A DNA stretch of 64,000 nt, taken from contig CAJNDS010002202.1 in NCBI GenBank assembly GCA_905221605.1, positions 939,879 to 1,003,878 on the forward strand, given 5' to 3'. Below the pieces are notes generated by a model. The model searched no databases. It was not told where the DNA came from and worked only from the letters and a program-made list of their open reading frames with translations. Each line of letters begins with the position of its first letter. Positions within the stretch are counted from its first letter, which is position 1. Source of the stretch: Symbiodinium natans. Its lineage: Eukaryota > Sar > Dinophyceae > Suessiales > Symbiodiniaceae. This document shows positions 51,945 to 61,000 of the stretch, piece by piece. The position numbers were made by a program, and so were the translations under genes.

Positions 51945-52090
51945 AGGGTCAGGTCTAGGGTTTAGGGTTTAGGGTTTAGGGTTTAGGGTTTAGGGTTTAG
52001 GGTTTAGGGTTTAGGGTTTAGGGTTTAGGGCTTAGGGTTTAGGGTTTAGGGTTTAGGGTTTAGGGTTCAGGGTTTAGGGTATAGGGTTTA
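51945..52090 (+). repeat. TTTAGGG array
   Basis: About 17 mostly perfect units with one GCTTAGGG and one TTCAGGG. Confidence 0.95.
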
Positions 52091-52145
52091 TCGAGTTGAG
52101 GGTTCAGGGTTTCAGGTTTAGGGTTGCGGCTTTAGCAGACGGTCC

Positions 52146-52200
52146 AGATCTTCCCATTAGAGGGCACACTTCTCCAAAATGATCCAGTTCGAGGTGTCCC
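52146..52200 (-). CDS. Possible exon
   Basis: After CTGTAG|GG one frame reads TPRTGSFWRSVPSNGKIW (propeller-like G-K-I-W), another LELDHFGEVCPLMGRSG. Choice of frame and donor undecided. Confidence 0.35.
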
Positions 52201-52269
52201 TACAGTTATGAAAGCCTAAACCCTAAACCCTAAACCCCAAACCCTAAGCCCTAAACCGCAAACCTTAAC

Positions 52270-52328
52270 CAGTTCCTCTTGTCCAAGCGACTCAGCGGCG
52301 CGACGGCGGTAATGCCTTGGTAACGCGA
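52270..52328 (-). CDS. Exon, unknown
   Basis: Acceptor TTGCCAG|TCG; reads SRYQGITAVAPLSRLDKR; donor AACTG|GTTAAG. Confidence 0.55.
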
Positions 52329-52739
52329 CTGGCAAGGTTTTCGAGTTTCGGGTTTAGTTTTTTTTGTTTGTGGGCTTAGGGTTTAGGGTTTACGGGCATT
52401 TCAGGTCTCAGCTGAATTGGAGACGCGAAAGCAGTCTTCGGACAAAAAACGCTGCAACCTGTACACACCACCCCCCTTCAGGGTTTAGGGTTTAGGTTTA
52501 GGGTTTAGGGTCGACGGGTAGCAGACTTTCGTCGAAGCAAGTGTGTACATAGTAGATGAAGGCACGCAGACTCTTAAACGATGCCGTGGCGCACGCAATT
52601 GTAGTGTATCTGGTAGATAGACAGGATTGTTGGATGTATATATCGTGCATGTGTGTATAAACAAACGATGTGTCATTCTCGAACTTACGCATGAGGTCGC
52701 CAAAAAACAACTCCTCACAATGATACCCTCTCAAACCTA

Positions 52740-53085
52740 AACTAAACCCTATACCCTCAAACCCTCAACCCTCAAGCCTGAACCCTAAACCGTCAACCCA
52801 AATAACCGTAACAGCCCCAGCAACCCTAACAACCCTAAACCCCGAACCCTAAACCCCGAACCCTAAACCCCAAACCCTAAACCCTAACCCTAAACACCCT
52901 ACCCCAAACCCCAAACCCCAAACCCCAAACCCCAAACCCCAAACCCCAAACCCCAAACCCCAAACCCCAAACCCCAAACCCCAAACCCCAAACCTCAAAC
53001 CCCAAACCCCAAACCCCAAACCAACAACCCTAAACCATAAACCCTAAACCCCAAACCCTAAACCCTAAACCCTAAACCGCAAACC
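52740..53085 (-). repeat. CCCTAAA array with a (CCCCAAA)n block
   Basis: Degenerate CCCTAAA units surrounding about 17 consecutive CCCCAAA units (52,905-53,020). Confidence 0.95.
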
Positions 53086-53103
53086 AAACTGTGAGCTAGC
53101 AGC

Positions 53104-53152
53104 CTCGCCCACGGTGCTCCTCATCATCCCAGTTGATCTCTCTTGGGAAAGC
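53104..53152 (-). CDS. Exon with AG|GCT at both ends
   Basis: Acceptor CCCGAG|GCT, donor GGGCGAG|GCT. Reads AFPREINWDDEEHRGR. Without splicing a TAG follows within three codons. Confidence 0.65.
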
Positions 53153-53231
53153 CTCGGGACTAATTTCACAAGAGCTCCATTCCGAAATGCCGAGCAAGGC
53201 AATGCGAAGCAACAACAAGCGCGCCAACTAC

Positions 53232-53330
53232 TCCCTTCTATACTACCCCCTAAGTTCCCCCCTGAAATGACCTAAATTAGGCTGAGTTATCCCTACATGG
53301 GCGAACCTAGGGGGGGTAGTATAGGGGACC
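53232..53330. mobile_element. Inverted-repeat element, TATACTACCCCC
   Basis: CTATACTACCCCCTAAGTTC at left and GAACCTAGGGGGGGTAGTATAG at right pair; 99 bp, loop about 55 bp. Confidence 0.7.
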
Positions 53331-53614
53331 CCATGGCAACCATGCAGAAACACCAAACCCCAAAAAACCACAAAAACCCTACACCTTCCAAACCCCAAAA
53401 TCCAAAAAGACCTAAACCCTAGAACTTAACAAAGATCTTAAAAAACAAGGGGGTCTCCGACTTCACTTACATGATCCCTCAAACCGAACCCCCTAGCCCA
53501 AAATGCCCACCCCAAACCCTTGCAAAGGCTTCAGGGTTTGGGGTTTAGGGTTTAGGGTCAGGGTTTACAGGGCTGGGGCTACAGGGCTTAAGATTCAGAG
53601 CTTCGGGCTTGTTG

Positions 53615-53683
53615 GGCCCCCGAGCAATGCCCCGGAAGAAGGGCCCTGACAGCTCCGGGCCCGACACCTCTCCAAAACTGGCC
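53615..53683 (-). CDS. Exon, Gly/Phe-rich
   Basis: Acceptor GGTTCAG|G; reads ASFGEVSGPELSGPFFRG then IARGP. Donor unclear, perhaps a GC just left of CTCGG. Confidence 0.55.
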
Positions 53684-53699
53684 CTGAACCCGAAACGGG

Positions 53700-53822
53700 T
53701 TTGGAGTTCAGGGTTTAGGGTTTAGGGTTTAGGGTTTAGGGTTTAGGGTTTAGGGTTTAGGGTTTAGGGTTTAGGGTTTAGGGTTTAGGGTTCAGGGTTC
53801 AGGGTTCAGGGTTTAGGGTTTA
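53700..53822 (+). repeat. TTTAGGG array
   Basis: About 15 units, the last few TTCAGGG, ending directly at the TATA-core dispersed repeat (53,823-53,892). Confidence 0.95.
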
Positions 53823-53892
53823 TCCCTTAACAGGATATATAGATATATATGTAGGTCCCTCATTCCCTCATTCCCTACTAAGAACCAGGGGG
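53823..53892. repeat. Dispersed repeat with TATA core, copy 2
   Basis: AGGATATATAGATATATATG then GTCCCTCATTCCCTCATTCC..AAGAACCAG; the partner of 3930-4010, 50 kb away. Confidence 0.55.
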
Positions 53893-54169
53893 AAAACCTA
53901 GAGCCCCGAAGCCGTTTAGAGTTTAGGGCTTCAGGGCTTTAGGGTTTAGGGTTTAGGGCCAGGGTTTAGGGGTTTAGGGGTTTAGGGGTTTAGGGGTTTA
54001 AGGGTTTAAGGGTTTTAGGGGTTTAGGGTCCTAGGAGTTTCGGGCTTAGGGGGTTGAAGTCCAGGGTCAAGGGGTTGAGGGGTGTAAGAGTCAGGGGTTT
54101 AAGGTTAGGGACTTGCGGTCTGACTGGGCCGTCCTCAGTTCCTCAAGAATAAAAAGCCCCTAAACGCTA

Positions 54170-54335
54170 AACCCTAAGCCCTAAACCCTAAACCCTAAAC
54201 CCTAAAGCCTAAACCCTAAACCCTAAACCCTAAACCCTAAACCCTAAACCCTAAACCCTAAACCCTAAACCCTAAACCCTAAACCTAAACCCTAAACCCT
54301 AAACCTAAACCCTAAACCCCAAACCCCAAACCCCA
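54170..54335 (-). repeat. CCCTAAA array
   Basis: About 20 units, including two CCTAAA shortened units and terminal CCCCAAA. Confidence 0.95.
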
Positions 54336-54879
54336 AACACAACATATCAGGCTTCAGGGTTTGGAGTTTAGACTGGGTAGAAGGAGGGGACGCCTAGAAG
54401 GGACCCCTTGATCTTACTCCACTACATAACCCCTATATAATTCCTGTACACTCCTTCTATAGTCCCTATATGTACCTAAGTCGCCCCTAAGCGATCCCTA
54501 ATCTCCCTTAATAAGGGTCCCACCTTCAGTCTCTTGAGGTTTAGAATTCAGGGTTTGGAGTTTAGGGTTTAGGGTTTAGGGTCACCTAGCAATGTATCGT
54601 AGAAGGGAGGCTGGCCCAAAGACAAGGTAACAAAACCCCACTGTCTCAAAAAAGGGTTTAGGGTTTAGGGTTTAGGTTTTAGGGTTTAGGGTTGGCTAGG
54701 TAAAATCAACAGATTCCGACGCCTAAGCCCCAGGTAACCCTAAAACCTACACCCCAAACCCCCAGAAACAAAAAGAACTCCCAAGCGCTAAGCCAAAAGC
54801 ACCTAGAGTGCAGACGCCTCTTGGCAGACCTAAACCCGTTCAGGGGTTCAGGGTTTCGGGTTTCAGGGCTTCGGGTAGC

Positions 54880-54926
54880 CAGGCCACGAGCTCCCAGATG
54901 CTTTGGAGGAAGCCAACTTGCGGATC
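54880..54926 (-). CDS. Short exon
   Basis: Acceptor ACGCAG|GAT; reads DPQVGFLQSIWELVA; donor CCTG|GCTACC (GC). Confidence 0.6.
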
Positions 54927-55572
54927 CTGCGTTTAAAGTTGCACCCTTGTAACCCTAAACCCTAAACCCTAAGCCCTAAAGCCTAAACCCTAAACACTAA
55001 ACCCTAAACCCCTTATATGTAGAGTCGAGGGGTTTGGGACTCTTGGGGCTCTTGGGGCTTAGGACTTCTAACTTCGGTTTTTTGTGTCTTAAGGTTTGAT
55101 CTAAACGGGTATCGAATTTAGGGTTTTTGGATCACGGCTTGGGGCCTCGGACTCTTGTCTGTTCTTACGAACTAAGGGCCTTGGGATATGCTCTTGTCCT
55201 TTCTTGGGTAGTTCTCTCAACTAGTGTCTTGGGGGTCCTGTCTAGAATACTGCACCCCCAAAAGAAGGACCCACAAAAGGACCCTAGACTACCCATTTGG
55301 ACTCAAAAGAAACCCCCCCATCTTTGGGCTTAACCCTAAACCCCAAACCCCAAACCCCAATCCCTAAACCCTAAACCCTAAACCCTAAACTTGCGAAAGC
55401 CTTGTGATTCTTGAGGCCCCATATGCAGATCCCTGAACCTAAGCGAAGTCCTTCTTGACATGTCTACTCCTTCCACCGCCTCTGGCCCACCTTAAGCCTC
55501 GAACCCTATAAACCCTATGTAGTTAATCCCTAAACCCTATAAACCCTAAACCCTAAACCCTAAACCCCAAAC

Positions 55573-55698
55573 CCTTGCGTGATCATCATGGGCATCATCG
55601 TGTCTTCTGTCAGCATTGCCCGCCCACCTGGGTCCATAACCCCAGACCCGGCCAGTGTGAACGCTTGCCGGGAGCAAGGCTTATTGAAATCTACTGTG
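55573..55698 (-). CDS. Exon, 42 codons
   Basis: Acceptor TCTCCAG|C; reads TVDFNKPCSRQAFTLAG then SGVMDPGGRAMLTEDTMM and PMMITQ; donor CAAGG|GTTTGG, repeat-derived. The plus strand is open as well, but the minus reading has neighbours on both sides. Confidence 0.65.
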
Positions 55699-55764
55699 CT
55701 GGAGACGACCAAACGACTTTACAATGCCCAGCTTCGAATCATACTAGCTCAGTGAGGCATACAC

Positions 55765-55863
55765 CTTGATCTGGTCCGCAAGCTTGGGGAACAGTCCATG
55801 CAAGTGCTGGATGAAGTCGCAGCTGATGCCTGAGGCCCTTGGTGTGCTCTTGATGAAGTAAAC
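55765..55863 (-). CDS. Exon, 33 codons
   Basis: Acceptor TTTAAG|GTT; reads VYFIKSTPRASGISCDF then IQHLHGLFPKLADQIK; donor ATCAAG|GTGTAT. Phase 0 at both ends, both sites clear. The highest coordinate exon of the telomere-repeat landscape, hence the most 5'. The frame continues upstream (PLCQPQPDATSSP), so another exon may overlap. Confidence 0.7.
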
Positions 55864-56489
55864 CTTAAACCCCCGCCAAGAACACACGCATCCTTGAGGG
55901 GAACTGGTGGCGTCTGGTTGAGGCTGGCAAAGAGGTCCTGAGTCTGGTAGCAGCAAAGAGGGCTCAGCGTGCAGGTAGTAGTAAGTAGGGTTTAGGGTTT
56001 AGGGTTCGGGTTTCGGGTTTCGGGGTTCGGGGTTCGGGTTTAGGGTTAGCCTACAAGTGCCCACCATATGGCCTGCTGACACAGAAGTTTCTTGGGGGGA
56101 TAGGCGAGAATTGCGGGTCCAAGCATACAACTCGTGGAGCAATCGGTGAAACATGGTCAGAGAGCTCACAGCAACCATGCCAGCTGCAGGGCACTACGCC
56201 CTACCCTAGGATATGCTTAAGGAACCGAAGGAAAATTAACAGTACTCGAAGGCAAGAAAATTGTAAAGGGTTTAGGGTTTAAGGTTTAGGGTTTAGGGTT
56301 TAGGGTTTCGACATGACTGTTCCTTGAGCGTTCCTCAAGTGAAGTGAAGTAAACTTCCCAAGACGACCGCAGCTGTCCCCCCCAACCTTCCATCAATCCC
56401 TTAGGGTTTAAGGTTTAAACCCGGTTTAGGGTTCAGAGTTGAGGGTTTAGGGTTTAGGGTTTCATCCAGGAATCTTCGCTTCAACAAAA

Positions 56490-56572
56490 TCCCAGACCCC
56501 TGCGAGAATCCAACAAGTGGAACCCCCCTAAATAGCGCCCTGTACTTTTGTCGGGTCATTCTTGAGAACGCT
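56490..56572. mobile_element. One arm of a CCCAGACC MITE-like element
   Basis: CCCAGACCCCTGCGAGAATC..AAGTGGAACCCCCC then ..GGGTCATTCTTGAGAAC, matching the left two thirds of 7729-7849; no right arm. Confidence 0.55.
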
Positions 56573-56594
56573 AGGCCCTAATGTTCGTACCGTA

Positions 56595-56995
56595 TTAATA
56601 ATACCCCCGGATTAGACCGGTCCACCTCCCGAAAATGCCCGCCCGTCCGATTAGTCAACCCCCCCGATTAGACCGGTCCTGGCCTCATGTGATTTTTTTT
56701 TAGGATGAGATGTGTGCGAGCCCTCAAGTCCCAAACCCAGACTTATGGACTAGCGAGCTGCTCTGTGCGATTAGACCGGTCCTCTGCCCTCATGAGTTGT
56801 TTTTTCATTGTTCCTCTGATCCCCTAATGAGCCCCTTGAACCCACCCCTTTTTCCCCCCCAGATTAGACCGGACCGCTGGCCTCATGAGTTTTTTTTTGC
56901 TTAAGGATGTGAACCCCCATGAAACCCTTCAACCTCAACCCTCCCCCCCCCATACTAGACCGGACCTCTGCCCTCATGAGTTCCTGCTTGAAGAT
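56595..56995 (+). repeat. Degenerate tandem repeat with AGACCGGWCC core
   Basis: GATTAGACCGGTCC or variants at about 56,597, 56,663, 56,768, 56,862 and 56,952. The later four are each followed by CTGGCCTCATGAGTTTTTTT-like sequence and spaced 91-105 bp. The core holds the palindrome ACCGGT. Confidence 0.75.
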
Positions 56996-57062
56996 GTTAA
57001 GCCCCTGAACCTCAACCCTTAATTAATTATGCGTTCGTACACTCCCATGTTACTGCGAGCTC

Positions 57063-57190
57063 ATCTTTTGGTCAAGCTCATCGGCTCATCGATGCTCCAA
57101 GTTATGGAGGAGAACCTGCACATCAAGCTCCTCATCCTCATCGGATTCCGGAAGCTTCCAGCCATTCAATGTCCATGCATCATGGCCCTC
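57063..57190 (-). pseudogene. Diverged copy of the WTLNGW exon
   Basis: Minus reading MDAWTLNGWKLPESDEDEE resembles EWTLNGWRVTLMSDQNCEE at 57,620-57,690, upstream of the next entry. It shows no counterpart of the LAMLAGF part. Confidence 0.4.
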
Positions 57191-57466
57191 AGCAGGCTCA
57201 ATAGGGTCATGCGGGATGATCCTCAGGATGTGTTCCCCATGGCCGGCGTCCATGCAAAATCTGATCAGGGCGAGACTAAACTTATGGGGTTCTCAAGGGA
57301 AAGGGGTTCAAGGGGGTAATTATGTCACCCCTTAAACCCTAATTAAGTAAACCCTAATTACACCCTAATTACGGTTCCCTAATTAGGTAATTACCGAATT
57401 AATCACTCCCCATGAACCCCTCCCCTTGGGGAACCTACGAGAACGAAGTATTTGCCCATGCCCTAC

Positions 57467-57595
57467 CTGCCATCTCGCTCATGAAGGCCCAGGAACATGC
57501 CCATCTGGCGCATGAAGCTTACGGGCCACGGCATGCGTCTCACGAAGCCCGCAAGCATTGCCAGCTCATCCGAACAGTGGCGAGGAGACATCAAT
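57467..57595 (-). CDS. Duplicated exon, copy 1
   Basis: Reads MSPRHCSDELAMLAGFV then RRMPWPVSFMRQMGMFLG; donor GGCAG|GTAGGGC. About 60% identical to copy 2, 371 bp away, with the same donor. Function unknown. Confidence 0.6.
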
Positions 57596-57837
57596 CTCAC
57601 CCATCTATTCTCGAAGTTTCTGATGGGGAATTCCTCGCAATTCTGATCGCTCATGAGAGTAACACGCCAGCCATTCAACGTCCACTCATCGCTGAACAAA
57701 CCCCCATCTTCCGGCACCAACTCCATGACGGTGAGCCCATGTAGGGGTATGTCCCGGTACCATCTGGTCAGGGAAGCGAAAAAAACTCATGTTCCATGTC
57801 TGAACTAAGTAAACTAAACAGTTTGCCCATGCCCTAC

Positions 57838-57966
57838 CTGTCATCATGCTCATCAAGGCCCAGGTAGAAAGCCAGGTCTCTTATGAAGCTGAGGGTCCAT
57901 GGCATGCTCCTGACGAAGCCCGCGAGCATGGCCAGCTCATCAGCGCATTGCCGAGGCGTCATGTCC
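57838..57966 (-). CDS. Duplicated exon, copy 2
   Basis: Reads MTPRQCADELAMLAGFV then RSMPWTLSFIRDLAFYLG; donor GACAG|GTAGGGC. An upstream frame (57,968-58,224; LRGLVFGWATGFLLQHEW) may be another exon of the same gene. Confidence 0.6.
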
Positions 57967-57967
57967 A

Positions 57968-58528
57968 GCAGCAAAGTAGATGCTGCGCTCACTCTGATTC
58001 TCATTCGCTAAGCGGGTGATCTCATGAAAAGCTGCGGGCAAACATGTGGTTGCCATGCGCTCGCAGCAGAGACAATCATGCCTGCCATTGATGCTCTCAC
58101 CAGACTGCAGGCGTGGCTGCCACTCATGCTGCAAAAGGAACCCCGTTGCCCAACCGAAAACTAAGCCTCTGAGCTCAAAATGACCTTCATCAATTAAAAC
58201 CCAACCCCTGAGCCCCGACCCCAAACACTAATTCTACCTTAAACCCTAATTAATTCAGCGGTTGCTGAATGATGAATTATTACCTCAAAAGCAAGTAGTT
58301 CAGTCTCCCCCACAGTAACACATTCCCCATGTTTCTTTGGCTGCTGGCACTCACACTGCAGCGCGCACAATCGTGCCTCGAAAGCATCGCCTCATCCTCG
58401 CAGCCATGCTGCAGAATCGTGCCTCAGAAGCATCGCCTCACGCTCACGGCCTTCTGGCTCACTCTTCTTACGGGCGTTAATTAGGCTTAAATTACGTGGG
58501 CTATATCCCGGGTTCAGGATTAAGCTCA
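57968..58528. other. Spacer 3' of the protease gene
   Basis: Possible minus exon at 57,968-58,220; then a short direct repeat (ATCGTGCCTC.AAGCATCGCC at 58,370 and 58,414). No terminator or polyadenylation motif recognised. Confidence 0.4.
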
Positions 58529-59581
58529 TTAGAGGCGATACTGCTCAGGCACGATTCTGCCCAGACGCTTTCCCTCACGTCTCATGTAGTAGCCAATGCA
58601 GTGCTCACGGGAGCAGCTCAAGCATCCGCTCCTCCAATGGCATCTGGCACATATGCCAATGGATGAGCCTGCAATCTTGCTCAATTGCACATGGCACTCA
58701 TGTGGCATGTCATCCAGGCTCAATGGCCGGTTGTTATGCTCAATGTCCCATGCCATCTGCTGCAAGTGGCTCAGCGTCTCATCTTTGGCTTTCCGCTTCT
58801 CAGCCACGGCCGCCAATTTCGCACGCTCAGCCCTCATCTTGGCACCAGCAGCCACATGCTTCTTATCCAGGTCATGCAGCTCATGGATGCGCTTCATGCG
58901 CTCAGCACTCAGCTGGGTGCCCACCCTATGCAATCGGCCATGCCAATTGCGGGCCATGAGCGGCACCCAACCAATGGCAGCAGGGCCAAACCCATGTGCT
59001 GCTGCAGCCTCTTGCTCCATGTAAGCCAGAATGAAGAATCCACACTCATCTGCCTTTTGCTGCACCTTGTTGGACCTCACAGGCACCTCATGCGTCGAGG
59101 CCTCGCTAAGCAGGCCCAATGACAAGAGTGATCCCAGCAGCTCACTCGCATGTTCCCGGCATCGGACGCTCTCATCCGGCAGGGAGTCATAGTACCTGAT
59201 CGCACATGACCCAGGCGGCCCATGTAGCCGATCCACCACGAGCAATGTCCAATGCCCCGCGTGCCATAGCGGCAGGAGGTACAGCCTGGCATCCCTCATC
59301 TGCGTCGTGACCAGATCCCTGAACACGTCTATGTCCACCCGGCTATCCTGCAATGCAAGGAACAATGGGCGGGTGATGGCGCTGGAGATCATGGCAACCT
59401 TCTTGCTCATGTCGATGCCCATCTTTTTCAGGTTCCACGTCAGGACATGCCATCCAAAGTGGATGTACTGCAGCTCTATGCCACCGGTAGGGACGCTCTC
59501 CAATGGCAGCACTTGCATCTCATCCAGATGGCGGATGCGGTCGACATCGTCAGTTAGCAGGCCAACCTCATGCAGCATGTC
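58529..59581 (-). CDS. Ulp1/C48-family cysteine protease, terminal exon
   Basis: Acceptor CGCCAG|GAC, 350 codons to TAA. C48 core: LPLWHAGHWTLLVVDR (His110), CAIRYYDSLPDE (Asp132), VQQKADECGFFILAY (Gln then Cys180), i.e. His-Asp-Gln-Cys in the usual order and spacing. C-terminal to it are a charged helix and a Cys/His cluster, CARCHWRSGCLSC then CIGYY, likely zinc-binding. Such proteases remove SUMO-like tags and are often carried by DNA transposons; with the DDE-like exon upstream a transposon protein is plausible. Confidence 0.75.
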   Translation of the reverse strand, partial: DMLHEVGLLTDDVDRIRHLDEMQVLPLESVPTGGIELQYIHFGWHVLTWNLKKMGIDMSKKVAMISSAITRPLFLALQDSRVDIDVFRDLVTTQMRDARLYLLPLWHAGHWTLLVVDRLHGPPGSCAIRYYDSLPDESVRCREHASELLGSLLSLGLLSEASTHEVPVRSNKVQQKADECGFFILAYMEQEAAAAHGFGPAAIGWVPLMARNWHGRLHRVGTQLSAERMKRIHELHDLDKKHVAAGAKMRAERAKLAAVAEKRKAKDETLSHLQQMAWDIEHNNRPLSLDDMPHECHVQLSKIAGSSIGICARCHWRSGCLSCSREHCIGYYMRREGKRLGRIVPEQYRL

Positions 59582-59611
59582 CTGGCGTGCCCGCGCACAC
59601 ACTCTCCCTCC

Positions 59612-59612
<1 letters not shown>

Positions 59613-59662
<50 letters not shown>

Positions 59663-59680
59663 TCTGTTTTCTCTCCCTTC
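59613..59680 (+). repeat. (TC)n microsatellite in an intron
   Basis: About 30 TC dinucleotides; on the sense strand a GA tract just upstream of the protease exon acceptor. Open frames through it are artefacts. Confidence 0.95.
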
Positions 59681-59701
59681 CTCTCTTCCTTCTCTCTATC
59701 A

Positions 59702-59908
59702 TCGCTCCTGCTTCATGGCTCGCGTGAAGCTGAGCTGATGCCACTTCCAGGTAGGCTCATTGCCAGACACCGCAGTCAAGTGCTCCTTTGCCACCCACTG
59801 CTTTTTCTCCAGGTGGTTTCTCATGTCCTTCTCAAGTAGCATGAGCCACTGCTCCTCGCCCACCGACATGACTGTGCCCTGACGGCTGTATGAGCTGAAG
59901 CCAGCATC
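59702..59908 (-). CDS. Exon between the Lys-rich and protease exons
   Basis: Acceptor GTGAAG|GAT; reads DAGFSSYSRQGTVMSVGEE then QWLMLLEKDMRNHLEKKQW and ..TWKWHQLSFTRAM. Donor not clear (CAG|GAGCGA would be GA type). Helical, no family recognised. Confidence 0.55.
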
Positions 59909-60039
59909 CTTCACAGCCGGAATGTCAAAGAATTACTGTTCCTTAATTATTGCGATTTGAGTCATCACTTAGGCATGGAATTGAACTGACCGCCCCCCCC
60001 CCCCCCCCTGCCAGGCCTCATCTGTCACGCGGTATTTAC

Positions 60040-61000
60040 CGGCAGGCAGCGCCTCACGTTCTGCCCCATGTCCCGCAGGAGGAGCTGCGGGCGGAGGCAA
60101 GGGAGGAGCTGCCTCATGCGAAGCTGCCTCATGCGAAGCTGCTTCAGCTTGCTGCTTTTTCTTCAAACTCATGGCAGCCTTCGTGAGGAAGCTCTTCTTC
60201 ATGCCCTTCATGCACTGTTTCTTGTCTGTCTTCATTTGGCTCATCTTCTTCTTCTTATGCATGGGAGCCTGCCCTCTCACTGATGCCACGGCAGGCATGG
60301 CCATGAGGATGGCATGCCTGGATCTCTGCTGGAGCTCACTCCTCAGAGCCTCACGGTCCTCCTCCCTCACTTTCTTCGTGGCCTCACGACCCTCATTCCT
60401 CTGCCGCTGCTTCATGGCCCGCCTGTCACGTTTCTTCTTCACATGCTCGCTCATGTTGTGCTCTCGGAGCATCATGGCGCGTCTCATGCTCAAAGGGAGC
60501 TGGAACTGCGCCATTTGCTGCCACTCAGGCTCATCGCCCAAACACACCTCCATGTCGCATGCCGTGCCTGATCCCATGGCGCCCATGTCCTCGGTGTATG
60601 ACCAATACACCACATCGGCCAATTCTTTGGCCCCATGGATCCTCTCCCAATTCGGCGGCTCAATCCTTGCGCCCTCATCGTGAACATGCACATATCGATT
60701 GCGAAGCCATTTCTCATGGACCCTGTTGGAGCCCAAGGGCTTGTCGGCGGCCCAGTCTTCATGGTCACAAGTCTTCATACGCCCATGCTTGTCCGGCCGC
60801 AATGCCAGAAACCCATTCCTGCGAAGACCAGCAAGCACGAAATCAGTCTCATCGTTGCGCTTGTGCATGGCCTCCAATGCCTTGTCCAAGGCAATCGCCA
60901 TCTCACGGATGCCACATTGGAAGACATGGCCAGCATCTCCAGGCTCTGGCTTATGCTGCATGGTCTGCTCATCGATGGACCGCCTGATGTGCGCCTTGAC
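60040..61000 (-). CDS. Exon: transposase C-terminal region plus Lys-rich tail
   Basis: Acceptor CCTGCAG|GTC; reads VKAHIRRSIDEQTMQHK, continuing in phase 0 from SHQ of 62,885. Then FQCGIREMAIALDKALEA, LRRNGFLALRPDKHGR and WLRNRYVHVHDEG. A highly charged segment (KKKRDRRAMKQRQRNEGREA) follows, then AASHEAASHEAAPP repeats. Donor perhaps GCCG|GTAAAT. The first part follows a DDE domain as a helical C-terminus; the rest may be a nuclear-localisation or DNA-binding tail. Confidence 0.65.
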
